The translations under genes and the position numbers were made by a program. 64,000 nucleotides of DNA from Eucommia ulmoides (lineage: Eukaryota; Streptophyta; Magnoliopsida; Garryales; Eucommiaceae), in NCBI GenBank assembly GCA_016647705.1, contig CM028335.1:39500712-39564711 (forward strand), written 5' to 3'. Below the pieces are notes generated by a model, which was not told the DNA's origin, did not search any database, and worked only from the letters and a program-made list of their open reading frames with translations. Shown here piece by piece: positions 24,201 through 35,109 of the stretch (position 1 is its first letter; each line of letters opens with the position of its first letter).

Positions 24201-25490
24201 TCAAGAAAAATAATAGTAAAGTCCCATCAAACTAGTGGCTGGCTGCTGCAGATATGGAGCACCTGGCTGAATGATCAGTCCTGGAGACATCTGCTGATGA
24301 AATGACATTGATGGTACTACTCCAGATGGTTCTGCTCCTGATGGTCCGGCTGCAGTTGGTCCTCCAAAGGACTGTTGTGCTCCAAACATAGGATGTCCGG
24401 TAAAATGTGGCTGAGCACTATACTGCTGCTGGTAGCTGTGATGAGATGACCGCATGAACTGAAGCATTTGTTCCAGATTTCCTGTGATTTTTCCGAACCC
24501 AGTTTCTAAGTTCATATTCATCTGGACCACTTTATTTTCTAGCCCAGTCATCATCTCATTCATTAAATCCGCATGAATTCTCAAATTATCAATCTGATCA
24601 TGAAGAAAATCCATCTTCTGATCTATGCTCATCTCTCATTCATTTTCTTCTTCCTCATCTGCAGCCTGTATTCTCTACCTTCTCTGAGTCCTCTTCTTCA
24701 CCCATCTATTTCCTTTGAACTCGTACCCCATTAATGAAGCATTTTGCTCATTGATCCATCCAGGTGTGGTTGTCAAGAACATTTACTCCTTAGGATCAAT
24801 CATAACTCTAAAGTAATCAAATATCATCTAGAGTGCATCGACATAAAGTAGTATTCCCGAGGGATCCTGAACATGATACTTCATGTGTTCCATCATGATA
24901 GGAGCCAAATCCAACTTCCTCCCTTCCACAATCTCATTCATCAAATACAAATCAAAATCATTCACATTTGCATGACTTCCCCCTCTAGGCACAACCGAAT
25001 AGGTTAGCGCCAAATGAAGGAATCGATGCTCAATGGACAATGATCCTGCTTTGTCTCTCTCTAAATCAAAATTTTCAGCAGTTGCCCTTCTATTGAAATT
25101 TATCGAAAGTCAGTAAGGGGTATTGTGCAAAAATATATCTGGTCTAGGTATTTCCAAAATATGACTTAATAATACCGCATTGAAACGAATCACTTTTTCT
25201 TTAACAAAATATTTAATCTCATGATTATTGTAGGTCATATTATTATAAAACATTCGTACCCATATCGGCATGCACTCATGTCTTTGGGTGACAAAATCAA
25301 CCCATCCCAAATTCCTAAAATATGCTTCAATATTAATGTTTTTCTCTTTTAACTCAACAAAATCAATAGGTTTGCAACCTAAAACTCTACGATTAACAAA
25401 CTCCTCATTATATTTTTTCTCATCCTCTTCACTCTGAAAAATTACATTGTCAAATTTAGGCTTATTTACACGATTCTTGATTCTAGGCAT
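24201..25490 (-). pseudogene. S1 plant-transposon-type ORF, broken
   Basis: One reading frame of about 430 codons from ATG at 25490 with a handful of stops (first TGA just after codon 126). The N-terminal part has KKYNEEFVNRRVLGCKPIDF and, further on, RNLGWVDFVT and IWVRMFYNNM. This is the layout of the uncharacterised 'putative plant transposon protein' family carried by plant retroelements. It continues through HRFLHLALTYSVVPRGG. After an R/K-rich linker the C-terminal part is coiled-coil-like (MSIDQKMDFLHDQIDNLRIH) and ends in a Gln/Pro/Ser/Gly-rich tail. The frame is the same throughout, so it is recently decayed. Upstream sequence resembles a gene leader with a TATA box. Function of the family is unknown; a DNA- or RNA-packaging role would be guesswork. 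Family name from memory, unchecked. Confidence 0.65.
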
Positions 25491-25780
25491 TTTTCACACA
25501 AATCTATAACAACCAACCAAAATATCTCAAGAAACTAAGGCCAAACAACCAACCTATCCGAAACCCTAGAATTAGAGGACTAACCAACCTACTTTTGCGA
25601 GAGAGACAACCTCCAACACATAGATCCGAGGCTTAGACCTTTTGATTCAACCAAAAATTCTTCAAATCTGAGCCGAAACGGATTGATTTCGCAAGATTTA
25701 GGCTTGAACGAACTTGGGAGAGGAAGGGTTTTAGAGAAAAGAGGTTTTAGGGTTCGAATGAAACGAAATAAAGAAGTCAG

Positions 25781-25790
25781 TATATTTATA
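25781..25790 (-). promoter_or_regulatory. Candidate TATA box for S1 ORF
   Basis: Minus-strand TATAAATATA about 290 bp upstream of the ATG at 25490. Between them is a C/T-rich, stop-containing leader (CCCTAAAACC, TTCTCTAAAACCC, TCTAGGGTTTC) of the kind found in plant 5' UTRs. This suggests an internal promoter separate from the LTR. Confidence 0.5.
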
Positions 25791-26007
25791 TCCCAACAGT
25801 ATCAGATGACCGCCCCAGTTAACAGATGAACTCAGAGTGACTCTCGATATTCCAACCTGAAACCATCAGTCAACTCATAAGTCGACTGCTTACTCCTAAT
25901 TTGTTTAATTTTGTCCATTTTAGACCTAATTTAATCCTCGTAGCTCAATTTTTACCTCTTATTTTGATCTACATATGTTTTTAAATTTTTTTTACTCACA
26001 TACTTAA

Positions 26008-26030
26008 ACACACACACACACACACACACA
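26008..26030. repeat. (CA)n microsatellite
   Basis: About 11 CA units between the gag and ORF parts of S1. Confidence 0.9.
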
Positions 26031-26168
26031 TATTGCAATTATCTAAATTTCAAAATGAACAGGCTCAGTCTCCCTAACAAAATTAATAAACTTAAACTTT
26101 AAATTTTTTGACATACCTGGATCATCTTTGGGAGCAAGTGGTGTGTGTACCTTTGGTGGGTTACTAAT

Positions 26169-27374
26169 TTATGATTTGACATCTTTTGATTCTACCAATA
26201 CTTGATTTTTCACCTTAATTTCTTCCTTCTTAGGAACAACAATTCTTTGAACCGATTCAATAAGAACTTCTTTGCCTTTGTTTGGTGCTTCATGTTGCTT
26301 TGACACAATTTTGTAAATGAATCTTTTCTTGAACTGGTATCTTGTCGTTTGTTGTGGATAAGTTTTGTCAGCTTTCACATATTGAGCTTGTTGTTTCTGT
26401 ACTCTTGTATTTGACACGTGATGATTCTTCTTATTAGGTACATTGAACCTTGGTTCCCTCTTTGGCATGTACCTTCTTGTTTGTTCAAATCTCCTTGTCA
26501 GCAAGTAGTATTCGTTGTACCTTTGTCTGAATCTCTGGTTTGTATCTGTACCAAATTTTTTTCTTTTTGGTATCTAGTTATTTCTGGATCCAACAGGGTA
26601 ACCATGTAATAAATAACAAGAGTGTTCGTAATAACCAAATTTACCACAATAGAGACACTTAATACTGTTAGTACACCTCTTTGAATAGTCAGTGTTTCTT
26701 ACAGGAGCATAATATTTTTTGCGATTTTGAGAAGGAGTTTTAGTAACTATTGGTCATTCAAAAGTTTTAGTACTCTCAACATCCTTGAATTTATCTATTA
26801 TTTCTCTAAGCTCCTTTTGAGTCTTCTTAAGTAACTGTTCATTGGTGCTAACATTTACTTGTAGACCAAAATTCTTTTTATGCATAAATTCAAGATCATT
26901 CTTAAGAATTTGGCACTAATTTTCAACACAATGGATTTTCACACAAGCTCTATCAAGCTCACACCTTGTATTGTCCAATTCAATACTCAAGGCCTTATTC
27001 AAGGTTTCAAGATTTTTTCTTTTAAATTCATTCTGTTGAAGATCATAAAAATTATTTTTCAAAACCTCAGTCTCATCCTCAAGAGACTCAACTTTATCAT
27101 ACAACTTACTAATTTCAGATAAAGCATTTTTAAACTCAACAATTTCAAAATATTTGTCCAAATTCTTTTTCTTGAGAGATTTGATAGTACTAAACTTCTT
27201 ATTTTCAAGAGTTGTAATCTTTTGCTCTAGTTTGAAATTATCTTTTCCAAAAACATAAGTAAGAGTAATAAGCGTCTCAATAGCTTTATCTGCATTCTTA
27301 TCATTGCAAATTATATCAGACTCACGATCAGAACAATGACTATTAGGAGAGGTAGAGTTAACAGTAGCACACAT
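26169..27374 (-). pseudogene. S1 gag, C-terminal half
   Basis: A single frame of about 400 codons, read from 27374, with few stops. The first 150 residues are strongly coiled-coil (KLEQKITTLENKKFSTIKSL, then LYDKVESLEDETEVLKNN). A zinc knuckle, CLYCGKFGYYEHSC, follows at about 26620-26660; the conserved His is Tyr, as in C1. A basic Arg/Lys/Gln-rich tail follows (26169-26504, RRYMPKREPRFNVPNKK). This matches the C-terminal half of SIRE-like gag. The N-terminal capsid part is absent: the frame starts about 60 bp from the primer site, so the deletion is at the 5' side. No protease or pol follows. Confidence 0.65.
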
Positions 27375-27429
27375 AACATTAGAATCAAGACACTCTATGT
27401 GATCTTTATTAGCTAAAAATTTCGAGCTA

Positions 27430-27447
27430 AACCAGCTCTGATGCCAA
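27430..27447 (-). promoter_or_regulatory. S1 primer-binding site (tRNA-Met type)
   Basis: Reads TTGGCATCAGAGCTGG on the minus strand, directly next to the LTR terminus at 27449. This is one base from the standard TGGTATCAGAGC initiator-Met primer site used by copia elements. Confidence 0.85.
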
Positions 27448-27448
27448 T

Positions 27449-29502
27449 TGTTGGCCCAGTAGAATATCCAAGTGGTGGGGTGAATTGGGTAATTAAAAAT
27501 TTATCAGAATAAAACTTTAATAAATCAAATAATTAATTTTAATCCTAAATTTATTATTATTTTATATCACAGCGGAATTAAATAATAAACACAGTAAATA
27601 TTGCAGCACACTAAGATATATCCTGGTTCACTAAGCTACCCTTGGCTAGTCTAGTCCTCCAAGCCCCACAGAGATTCGCACCCACTAATACTCAAGATAC
27701 CTTTAAAGGTAGGAACCAAACCCTCACACCGATTCTTTTACAGGCTTAAAATCAACCTTTACTATATCATTTTCCCGAGCTAAGGAAGAACCTCTACTTT
27801 TTACAAGCTAAAGAATAACCTAATTCTTTTTAACACTAAGGAAAAAGAATCAAAACCTCACCAACCACTCCAAATATCCGTTTACCCAGTAAGGATTGAA
27901 CCATTACAAATTTCACTTAAAAACACAATTTTATTAAGGAAGAATCACTTCCTCAATCTCTTTATGGGAAGAGACTGAAAATTGACCACCCCTGATTAAA
28001 TACCCCCAACAGTATTTAACCCGTCACACTACTCACCAATATAAATTGATAAGCAGAAAATCTCACTCAGAGCTTCTACCACCCCAGATAAATAATAACT
28101 CAATTAATATCCCAAATCTATTGATAGAAAAATGTAAGATTGAAAATATGATTTTAAACAAGATATTGGTAGCAAATAATTGAGCACGTAATCAGATTCA
28201 AGAATTGTTTTATAAAAATTTTCTTTAATAAAAATCAGAAACAATTTCTAGGATCAATTTCCAAAAGATAAACAAGTAATGCAATAATAGAAAATAATTG
28301 GAAAGATCTCATCTGGAATCTATAGAATAAATAAATAGAGTGATGTAACTTTAGATCCGGTAGCAGCAAAGATTAACAATAAATATATCTCAAAATCGCC
28401 TCTTAGAATAGCTCACACAATATCTCAAAATGATAACTCTTATAACAGCTCACAAATGATCTTAACTCTTTATGCTCTCTTGATATTGATTGATGATTAG
28501 TCTTTACATATAAAAAACGTAGGTCTTTATATAGGATACTGAAATCAGCCTTCTAACGGCTCATTCCCACTTATCATGACATTTAAATGCTCTCTTAGAC
28601 CTCTTATATCATTATGACTTCATTTTGATTCAATTCACTTAATAATGACTTTTAAATATTTCAATTAAGTCCCCCAAATATTTCTCAATCTCAATTGATT
28701 AGAATATAATCAATTTTTTGTACCAAATTGAGAAACATTAAAAATTAATGAACCAGATCAATAGGATTTAAACATTAGGTGAAGCATATCTTAAATATAA
28801 TAATATCCCTGAAATCTCTCTCAAATCCTAACAAAAAACGGCTATTTTTGGATATAATTTCGGAATCCACAGTATCCTAAAACAGCTCCCTAAGTTGACC
28901 GACCAGTTGATTGCTGGATTCAGGATCAAAGCTGCTGCGTTCACCGGTCGACCTACCTGTCAACTTGAAGATTAAGAAAGTTCAGTTTACCTTCACTGGT
29001 CGATCTACCTGTCGACTTAGAGATACAAAGAGTTCAGCTTCTCTTCACCGGTCGACCTGCCTATCAACTTAGAGATACAGGTTGTTTCTGCTGTTTGGTC
29101 AGGCCGACCTATCAGTCAACTTACATCTGCTGGATCTCTTTTCTAAACTCATTTTTGACTCTTTCTCTTTTACGTTTTCACCCCTTTAACCATTTTGTTT
29201 TCTAAATTAGCTCCACTAACTTCTTAAATTCCATTTTAGTCAATTAAAAATATATTTTTTCAAATCACATATAGGAGCAAATAATTTTATTTTATCAAAA
29301 CACATAAATAATAATTTTTTTGTGCCGTGTGTGTGTTTCTAATTGGGATAATAAGAGTTAAAATTCACCTGAGTTGTTTTCTCTAATTTCTTCAAACTCT
29401 TAATTCTTCATTATCTTCAACATCATCATTTAGCATCTATTTAATTTACATCTTCATCACTGGAACTTAAATAACTGAAACACTCAATTAAACCATTAGT
29501 TC
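27449..29502 (-). repeat. S1 5' LTR, right end truncated
   Basis: Starts TGTTGGCCCAGTAG and aligns with 16353-18483 along its whole length, but stops at ccattagttcc (29502). About 46 bp before the expected GGATCAACA terminus is missing. GTCGAC cluster at 28880-29130. Confidence 0.88.
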
Positions 29503-30098
29503 CAAAACACACATGTTTTATTTTTATTTTTTTACACAAAAAGAGCAATTAGGTAAGAAATATAAACCACAACCACAACCCCAAACTCAAAATCAATGTT
29601 ATTCTTAATGTTGCAGGACAATACAAAGAAGTGTCTCAACTCATCATCCAATTGTCTTTTCTTTTTTTTTTACCCAATCCACCAATGGTTTTCCATACAC
29701 ACCCCATGCTAGTTCTTACACTCAATGATCTATGCAAGAATACCAATTAGTGATGAGTTTAGGAAGTGGGAATGGATTTAGTGGGTTGGGTGAACATATG
29801 AGGGTAACGGAAGAATTAGGAAATAAGGCTCAACAGGGGTAACGAAGGAAAACCAATTTTCAAGGGTCAGCTTCAAAGGCCCAAATGATCCAAAGAAATG
29901 CCTCAATTATCTTTCCAACAACACATAACCTAGAATTTCGCCTCAAGTTTCACTCAAATGGGTTCTAGTATTCATGAGACGTCAAAGCCTACCTAAAGCA
30001 CATAAATGTTCTCCAAGTACTCAAAAGGCCAAGTGATCATGATTCATGGCGCTCAAATGTAAAGAGTTAAGAGTGAATTTCAATCAACACGAGTAAAG
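29503..30098 (-). other. A1 3' internal fragment
   Basis: Non-coding. Resembles the A2 internal DNA at about 21300-21620 (agaatttcgcctcaag, ggttctag words) and the reverse of A3 at 53880-54200, so it is the 3' side of A1. It is joined directly to truncated S1 LTR, so the A1 purine tract and the start of its 3' LTR have been deleted. Confidence 0.6.
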
Positions 30099-31493
30099 TG
30101 GTTGCGGAATATTACGTCGTCACTTTCACCGTAAGTGTACAGGTCAAGTTTTAGTATATATGGGAAGGAGTAGGGGTTGTCTTATCCATAGGGATTGGTT
30201 AAGATTATTGTCGAGTACCGCGATTATCATAACCTAACTTTATTTAGGTGACACAAATTGAATTTATAATTAATTAATACTAATACTAAGTTAATTAATC
30301 TAACTATACTAATATTATATTGAGATGTTTAGGGAAAATATTGCTTATGGATCAACTTTGTTTACAAAAACATGTTTGGTCTCGGTTAGTTTATAATAAC
30401 GGCGTTCGACGTATCAGATAATCTTTGTATCGTAAACTCACTCGCCACCTCTCTCGAATGTAAGACGAGTGAATATGCGGCTTCGCATTAACGAAGAGGT
30501 CTCCCTTAATGTCTTAATAACACTAGGTCACATGCGTCTTTCCCCAACGTCATCGATTGTGCACTTTCTAACTCTCTCTTGGGTTATTAGATTGTCGTGT
30601 TATGTTTACCCTAGTCCGAATTCGGGGTTACCTTTCTCGAGTGTCAAAACCCATATTCTCTAATTATCTAAACAAGCATAATATCAAAGAATAACGGTAA
30701 ACACAATCAAAATAGTGAAGAACAACTATTAACGAAACACAAACTTAAACGAACAACAATTTCATAAAATATATTAATCCCTAAACAAAATCCATTTAAC
30801 TCATGGCCATAATTATTTATACAATGAAAACCGAGCTAAACATGCTCAACAACCTACCAAAGTTAAGAAAATAAAGAGAGAAATGAAAGAACTTAGCCAT
30901 AGTCCAAAGATTTGCAGCTAAAACCGTCCAACGATTGCTTCTCCTTTATTGCAATGTGTTCTTCTTCTTCAGAATTAGTTGAGCACACCCCAAAACACTG
31001 TTAAAATATTAGGAACCCTAAGGGATCTCCTATGGCTAGGGGGTTGAAGAAGAAGAGAGGAGAAGGGATTAAATAGGAAGAAAAATATCAAAAAAAAATA
31101 TCTAACAACTGTGCAGAGTGACCGCCGCAGTGGTGGGTATGTCGGTTAAGCCACGGCCTAAGTGGTGAAGTCAACGGTGGAATCAGGGACCATCCTTTTC
31201 TTTCACCACCTCGGCGGTGGGATGTTAGTAACATTTGGGTCCTTCCCTATATATTGACCCCCGCGGTGGTAGTCTGGACGTCACGGCGGTGGGCTGGCTT
31301 TCAAAATTATGCCCTCATGCTTGTTTTCCCATCATTCTTGGTTCGATTTGATCGTTTATGATCCGTTTTCATGCCTTTTCACCCCACACACCTGATTTAT
31401 ACAAAAATGCATAAAAACGTATTAAAACATAATAAAAATACTTGAAAACTAATAAGTTCAATTTGAAAATAGATAGGTAAATTACACCTATCA
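30099..31493 (-). repeat. Solo Athila-like LTR inside A1
   Basis: Plus-strand start TGGTTGCGGAATATTACG, end ACACCTATCA, 1395 bp. Flanks are taaag (30094-30098) and tcaag (31494-31498), a 4 of 5 match. A1 internal DNA continues on both sides, which supports a solo LTR rather than part of A1. U3 has CCACCGCGGCGGTG-like palindromes at 31115-31290. Its terminus resembles that of the A3 LTR (39949-40984). Confidence 0.75.
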
Positions 31494-31929
31494 TCAAGCA
31501 TACAAAAATCTCAACGACATGTATTTCAAAAGACCTAAGAGAACATCAAATGTATATACTCATCATCGATATCAAGTCATTTCATCTCAACAAAAACTCA
31601 CAATATATTCAAACAAATCTAAAAGAAAAAAAAAAACTAAAAACATGGCCAAAAGAACACAAGTTATATGAAGAGAAGTCATATACACAAACATTTCCTA
31701 CATCTAACAAACATAAGCCGACACGTGTCTTACTCTCAATCTCAAAGTCAAACATGTATTTAAATTAAGCATAAGGGCATAAGAACACGTATCGGGGAGG
31801 CCAGACAATCTTGCCTCCTAGTTTGGTTGGCAATGACTCTTGGAATGGTTGCTGGTGTGGGGCTTTCTTCCATAGTTTGCATCCTTATGCTTAATTATTT
31901 GAAAACTTGGGTTGCCTCCCAAGAAGTGC

Positions 31930-33082
31930 TTAGTTTAATGTCTTCAGCTTGAAAATGGAGAAGAGATCATTAAAGAGCGGCTTCCATCCAAAGTTTGTGT
32001 TATACAACATAATAAATGGGTTTTGGTTTTTAATGCCCTCAAGCTTGGCGAGATGTGTAAGTGATTGGCACGTACTCTCAACTTGACTCAACTCTGGCAT
32101 ATGTTCTTGGTGGGCATGAATAAACTTTACTAAAGGTGGTGGAGGAAAAGTGAGCCACATCGGATCTTCATAGATGTATTCGTCTTTGATTGGTGTTGGT
32201 ATCATAACATAGATCTCAAAAGGTGGATAATAACAAGTGTTGTCTTGTGATTCTTCATCATCGATCAACTCTTGGGTCTCCTCCTCGTTAGAATAATCAT
32301 CATCGAGCAAACCCAATGTGCCACCACTTATGTGCGGTTCCTCACGGTGGTTTTCAATGATTGGCAATGGCAACACCAATTGTATTCCAAGAGGTGTGGA
32401 CTTGAAATCATCTTGTGATTTGTCATCAATGAACAATTCTTGAGTCTTGTCCTCTTTTGAATTATCTTCATAAGACAACTCCAATGTCCTCCCTCTTGTA
32501 TTCGGTTCCTCATGGTGGCTTTTACATATGAACATGGATTGTGTGTCTTTTATTGCCACTTCTATTGTCATGGCTTCAATGGATTCGAATGGAGATTATC
32601 ATGAACGGTCTCTATCCTCTACCACTTCTCCATACAAGCCTTATCTCATCCAAAAATTGGGCAAGTAGGTCTTCAATGTCTTCAAGGGTAGTACAAGCCT
32701 TTACATGTTGGTGTAAGGTGTCAAACCATTGTGCCAAAATATTGGAACTACCCCCAAGTTTTGGTAACTTGTTGAATAATTCTTACTTTGATTGTCAAAA
32801 TTGGCCATGTCTTCCAACAACAAATAGGATTTGTCTGCGGTTAGGTCGTAAAAAGAGGTAGTACCACTTTCTCCTTCTCCCAAGTTCTTGTTGTGGCTTG
32901 TAACTCGTCGAAGTATAGTAGTTGACACTCCTTTGGGAAACCATGATTGGGGAACCGAATAAGCAATTCCTTGTATCTATCCAAGCACAATAGAACAACT
33001 CAGAATCTCGTTGAGAAAATATCAAGAGGACTTGTTGATGAGCCATCTCCAAGTACCTCGCAATATAAGAAATTGAAAACAA
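31930..33082 (-). pseudogene. A1 small 5' ORF region, unknown protein
   Basis: Just inside the primer site, minus-strand reading starts at 33082 (MAHQQVLLIFSQRDSELFYC), shifts frame near 32850-32930 (GEGESGTTSFYDLTADKSY, then DIEDLLAQF) and, after stops, stays in that second frame for a 213-codon open stretch (32571-31930). The latter is acidic, rich in Glu/Asp/Thr, with two similar segments (HHEEPNTRGRTLEL and HREEPHISGGTLGL) and Pro-rich PPFEIYVMIPTPI. It ends after LTHLAKLEGI. It has no pol motif. The tail matches the A2 ORF at 22124-22345. It may be a gag-derived or element-specific protein; I do not recognise it. Confidence 0.45.
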
Positions 33083-33161
33083 AAATTAAAAATAAAAATT
33101 AATGCCTAAATTAAAATCACGTTACTTATTCACAATATAAAAAATAATCTAAAACGCCAAT

Positions 33162-33177
33162 CCCTGCAATGGCACCA
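33162..33177 (-). promoter_or_regulatory. A1 primer-binding site
   Basis: Complement of TGGTGCCATTGCAGGG, next to the A1 5' LTR terminus TGGTAGTG at 33184; one base differs from the TGGCGCC core. Confidence 0.7.
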
Positions 33178-33183
33178 AAAACT

Positions 33184-34593
33184 TGGTAGTGATTATTTTG
33201 CTACACCGTAAGTGTATGGGTCAAGTTTTAATAGTATAGGGTGAGTAGAGTATCGTATCCAAAGGGATTGGTTTAAATCATCACTAAATACTGCGATTAT
33301 TGTAACCTAACTTTATTTAGGCGTTCAAATTTAAGGTTTATAAAAAAGAAAACTAAAACAAATATAAAATCAAAAGCAAAATAAAATATGGACTTCCTAT
33401 GCACAATTATTCTAGGGGGGTTTGACATCACTTTGCTAAACGATGTTAATCCAATTTATGCTTATTAATTAAATTCATGCCCAATCATTAACCATGGGTG
33501 TTTAAATTAACGTCACTTCCTTTCTCGAGTGCCAAGTAAGATAATTGTATAATTATTTGAATTAATATCTTTATTAAACTCAACTAATTATCCATTCTTT
33601 AAGTCTCACCCATTAATTAGCCATCCAAATTATATTAGCCTCTCACACTCAATATAATAAGGGTTGTATTTCTTCAGTCTCAATATGCAAGATTACCTCT
33701 CTCGAGTGCCTAATATTACACATCTATGATATCTAATTTACCTTTCGCATAGATTAGCAAATACGCATAAATAAATACAAATAATCGAAACATGAAATCC
33801 AATTAACAAAATCTTAAAGTCTCAAGGCATAGTTCATACAAAGCTATTCAAATCCCCTTAAATAAAAACTTTAACTCAACATAATGGAATCCATGACTAA
33901 TATTTTGAATAAATTCATAAATGCAAACATGTTCAACACAATATCACAAATACAAAATTTTAATAAAAATATTATGGTGAGAGAAAGAAAGAGAAAACTC
34001 TTTGTGGAGATGAGCTTCAAGGCTTAAAATCTTCAATAATATTCAACTCCAAGCTCTCTATCTAGGAAGTTTAGGCCTCCAATGGTATTTTTTTCTCTCT
34101 CTCACACATAGACACACACGCACACACATAATGTTTAAATCTGGATCGTTGATATTCAAAATCTAACGACGATGTTTGAAATCCAATGACAAAGCTCTAA
34201 GTAGCCGCAAGCCTCTAGTGATGATCTTTCTTGCAATGGCAACATCGAACGACTTCCTCTTTCTCACCTGAACAACCTCCGATATTCCTCCCTAACTGTT
34301 TCCTCCAACCCTCATCTGCACCGGCATTGGCGATCGAATTGGAAGAAATGATTGGGTCCCTATCATCTCTTCCTACTTCCATAACTATAGTATTTTAAAA
34401 CTCATTATCTCTTTAGAAGGTTTAATTTGCTGTTTATTTGCAATTTTTTTTCGTTTTTTGTTTAATTTCACAATTCTTGTTCCATTTTTGTACAAGTTCA
34501 ATAAAATGCTTATTGACTTTGCAAATCCTTGAAATGTATAATTTTTTATGTGTTTTTAATTATTTTTTTATTTTAAAATATTATTTTATTTTT

Positions 34594-34624
<31 letters not shown>

Positions 34625-35109
34625 CCACAGTTTGCTTACCGGATGAACTGATGACCCGTGACCCGGTCACTTTTCTGGTTCAATGTCCGGTCCATTTTTA
34701 AAACATTGATTTTATTGTGGAACATTGCTGAAAGCGTGCTGGAGCACTGTTTTGGCAGTTCTAACATCTGCTCGTATTTTGGCCATAATGTTCTCGTCTA
34801 AACTCTGATTGGAGTGATTCAAAATGATATAGAAAGATAAGAAAGAGATCTACAACTTTTATGTTTCGTGTATGTCCATAATTAGATTGAATAGTTGTCA
34901 AAAGTGGTCTTGAAGTTACTGGATCTGTACTACTGACGAACCATGATAACCTAATTCACCTAATTTTACCACTTTTTAACTTTCCACCCAATAATTTATA
35001 ATTCCTACAAAACAACACAAAAAGACATCAAACTAACAAAAATACTTGAAAACTCACAAATATTTGAACTCAAAAGTACTTGATTTGTTGGTAAATAACC
35101 TCCTCATCA
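33184..35109 (-). repeat. A1 5' LTR with internal replacement
   Basis: Begins TGGTAGTGATTATTTTGC and ends CCTCCTCATCA (minus start TGATGAGG, the common Athila LTR start). It aligns with 15069-16352 except at 34085-34705, where unrelated sequence replaces about 200 bp of LTR. Confidence 0.82.
34085..34705. mobile_element. Unassigned insertion in A1 LTR, possibly hAT-like MITE
   Basis: Sequence absent from the partner LTR. The right end carries GACCCGTGACCCGGTCAC and CAATGTCCGGTCC followed by TTTTTAAAACATTG. This wording recalls widespread plant MITE ends (reverse: CAATGTTTTAAAAA...GGACCGG). The left end lacks a clear matching inverted repeat and has CT/CA microsatellite DNA instead (34090-34130). 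Family assignment is tentative. Confidence 0.35.

Larger units (their letters stand above)
16353..29502 (-). mobile_element. S1: SIRE-like copia element lacking pol, minus strand
   Basis: Right (5') LTR 27449-29502 and left (3') LTR 16353-18483. Next to the 5' LTR is a tRNA-Met-type primer site (27430-27447), and next to the 3' LTR is the sequence found at the same place in C1 (TGTCATCATCAAAAA type). The internal region encodes the C-terminal half of gag (26169-27374) and a plant-transposon-type ORF (24201-25490), with no pol between them. A2 is nested at 18831-24191. The left flank ttcat has no right copy because the right LTR is truncated at 29502. Confidence 0.75.
15069..35109 (-). mobile_element. 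A1: Athila-like Ty3/gypsy element without pol, interrupted
   Basis: Minus-strand element inserted in C1 gag. Its right (5') LTR is 33184-35109 and its left (3') LTR is 15069-16352, both ending TGGTAG on the plus strand. Flanks are aattg (15064-15068) and gattg (35110-35114), an imperfect 5-bp duplication. A primer site complementary to the usual Athila TGGCGCC-type PBS lies at 33162-33177. The internal region that survives (29503-30098 and 31494-33183) shows only a degenerate small ORF and no protease, reverse transcriptase, RNase H or integrase. S1 inserted into the left LTR, a solo Athila LTR into the internal region, and a further segment replaces part of the right LTR. Confidence 0.75.
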
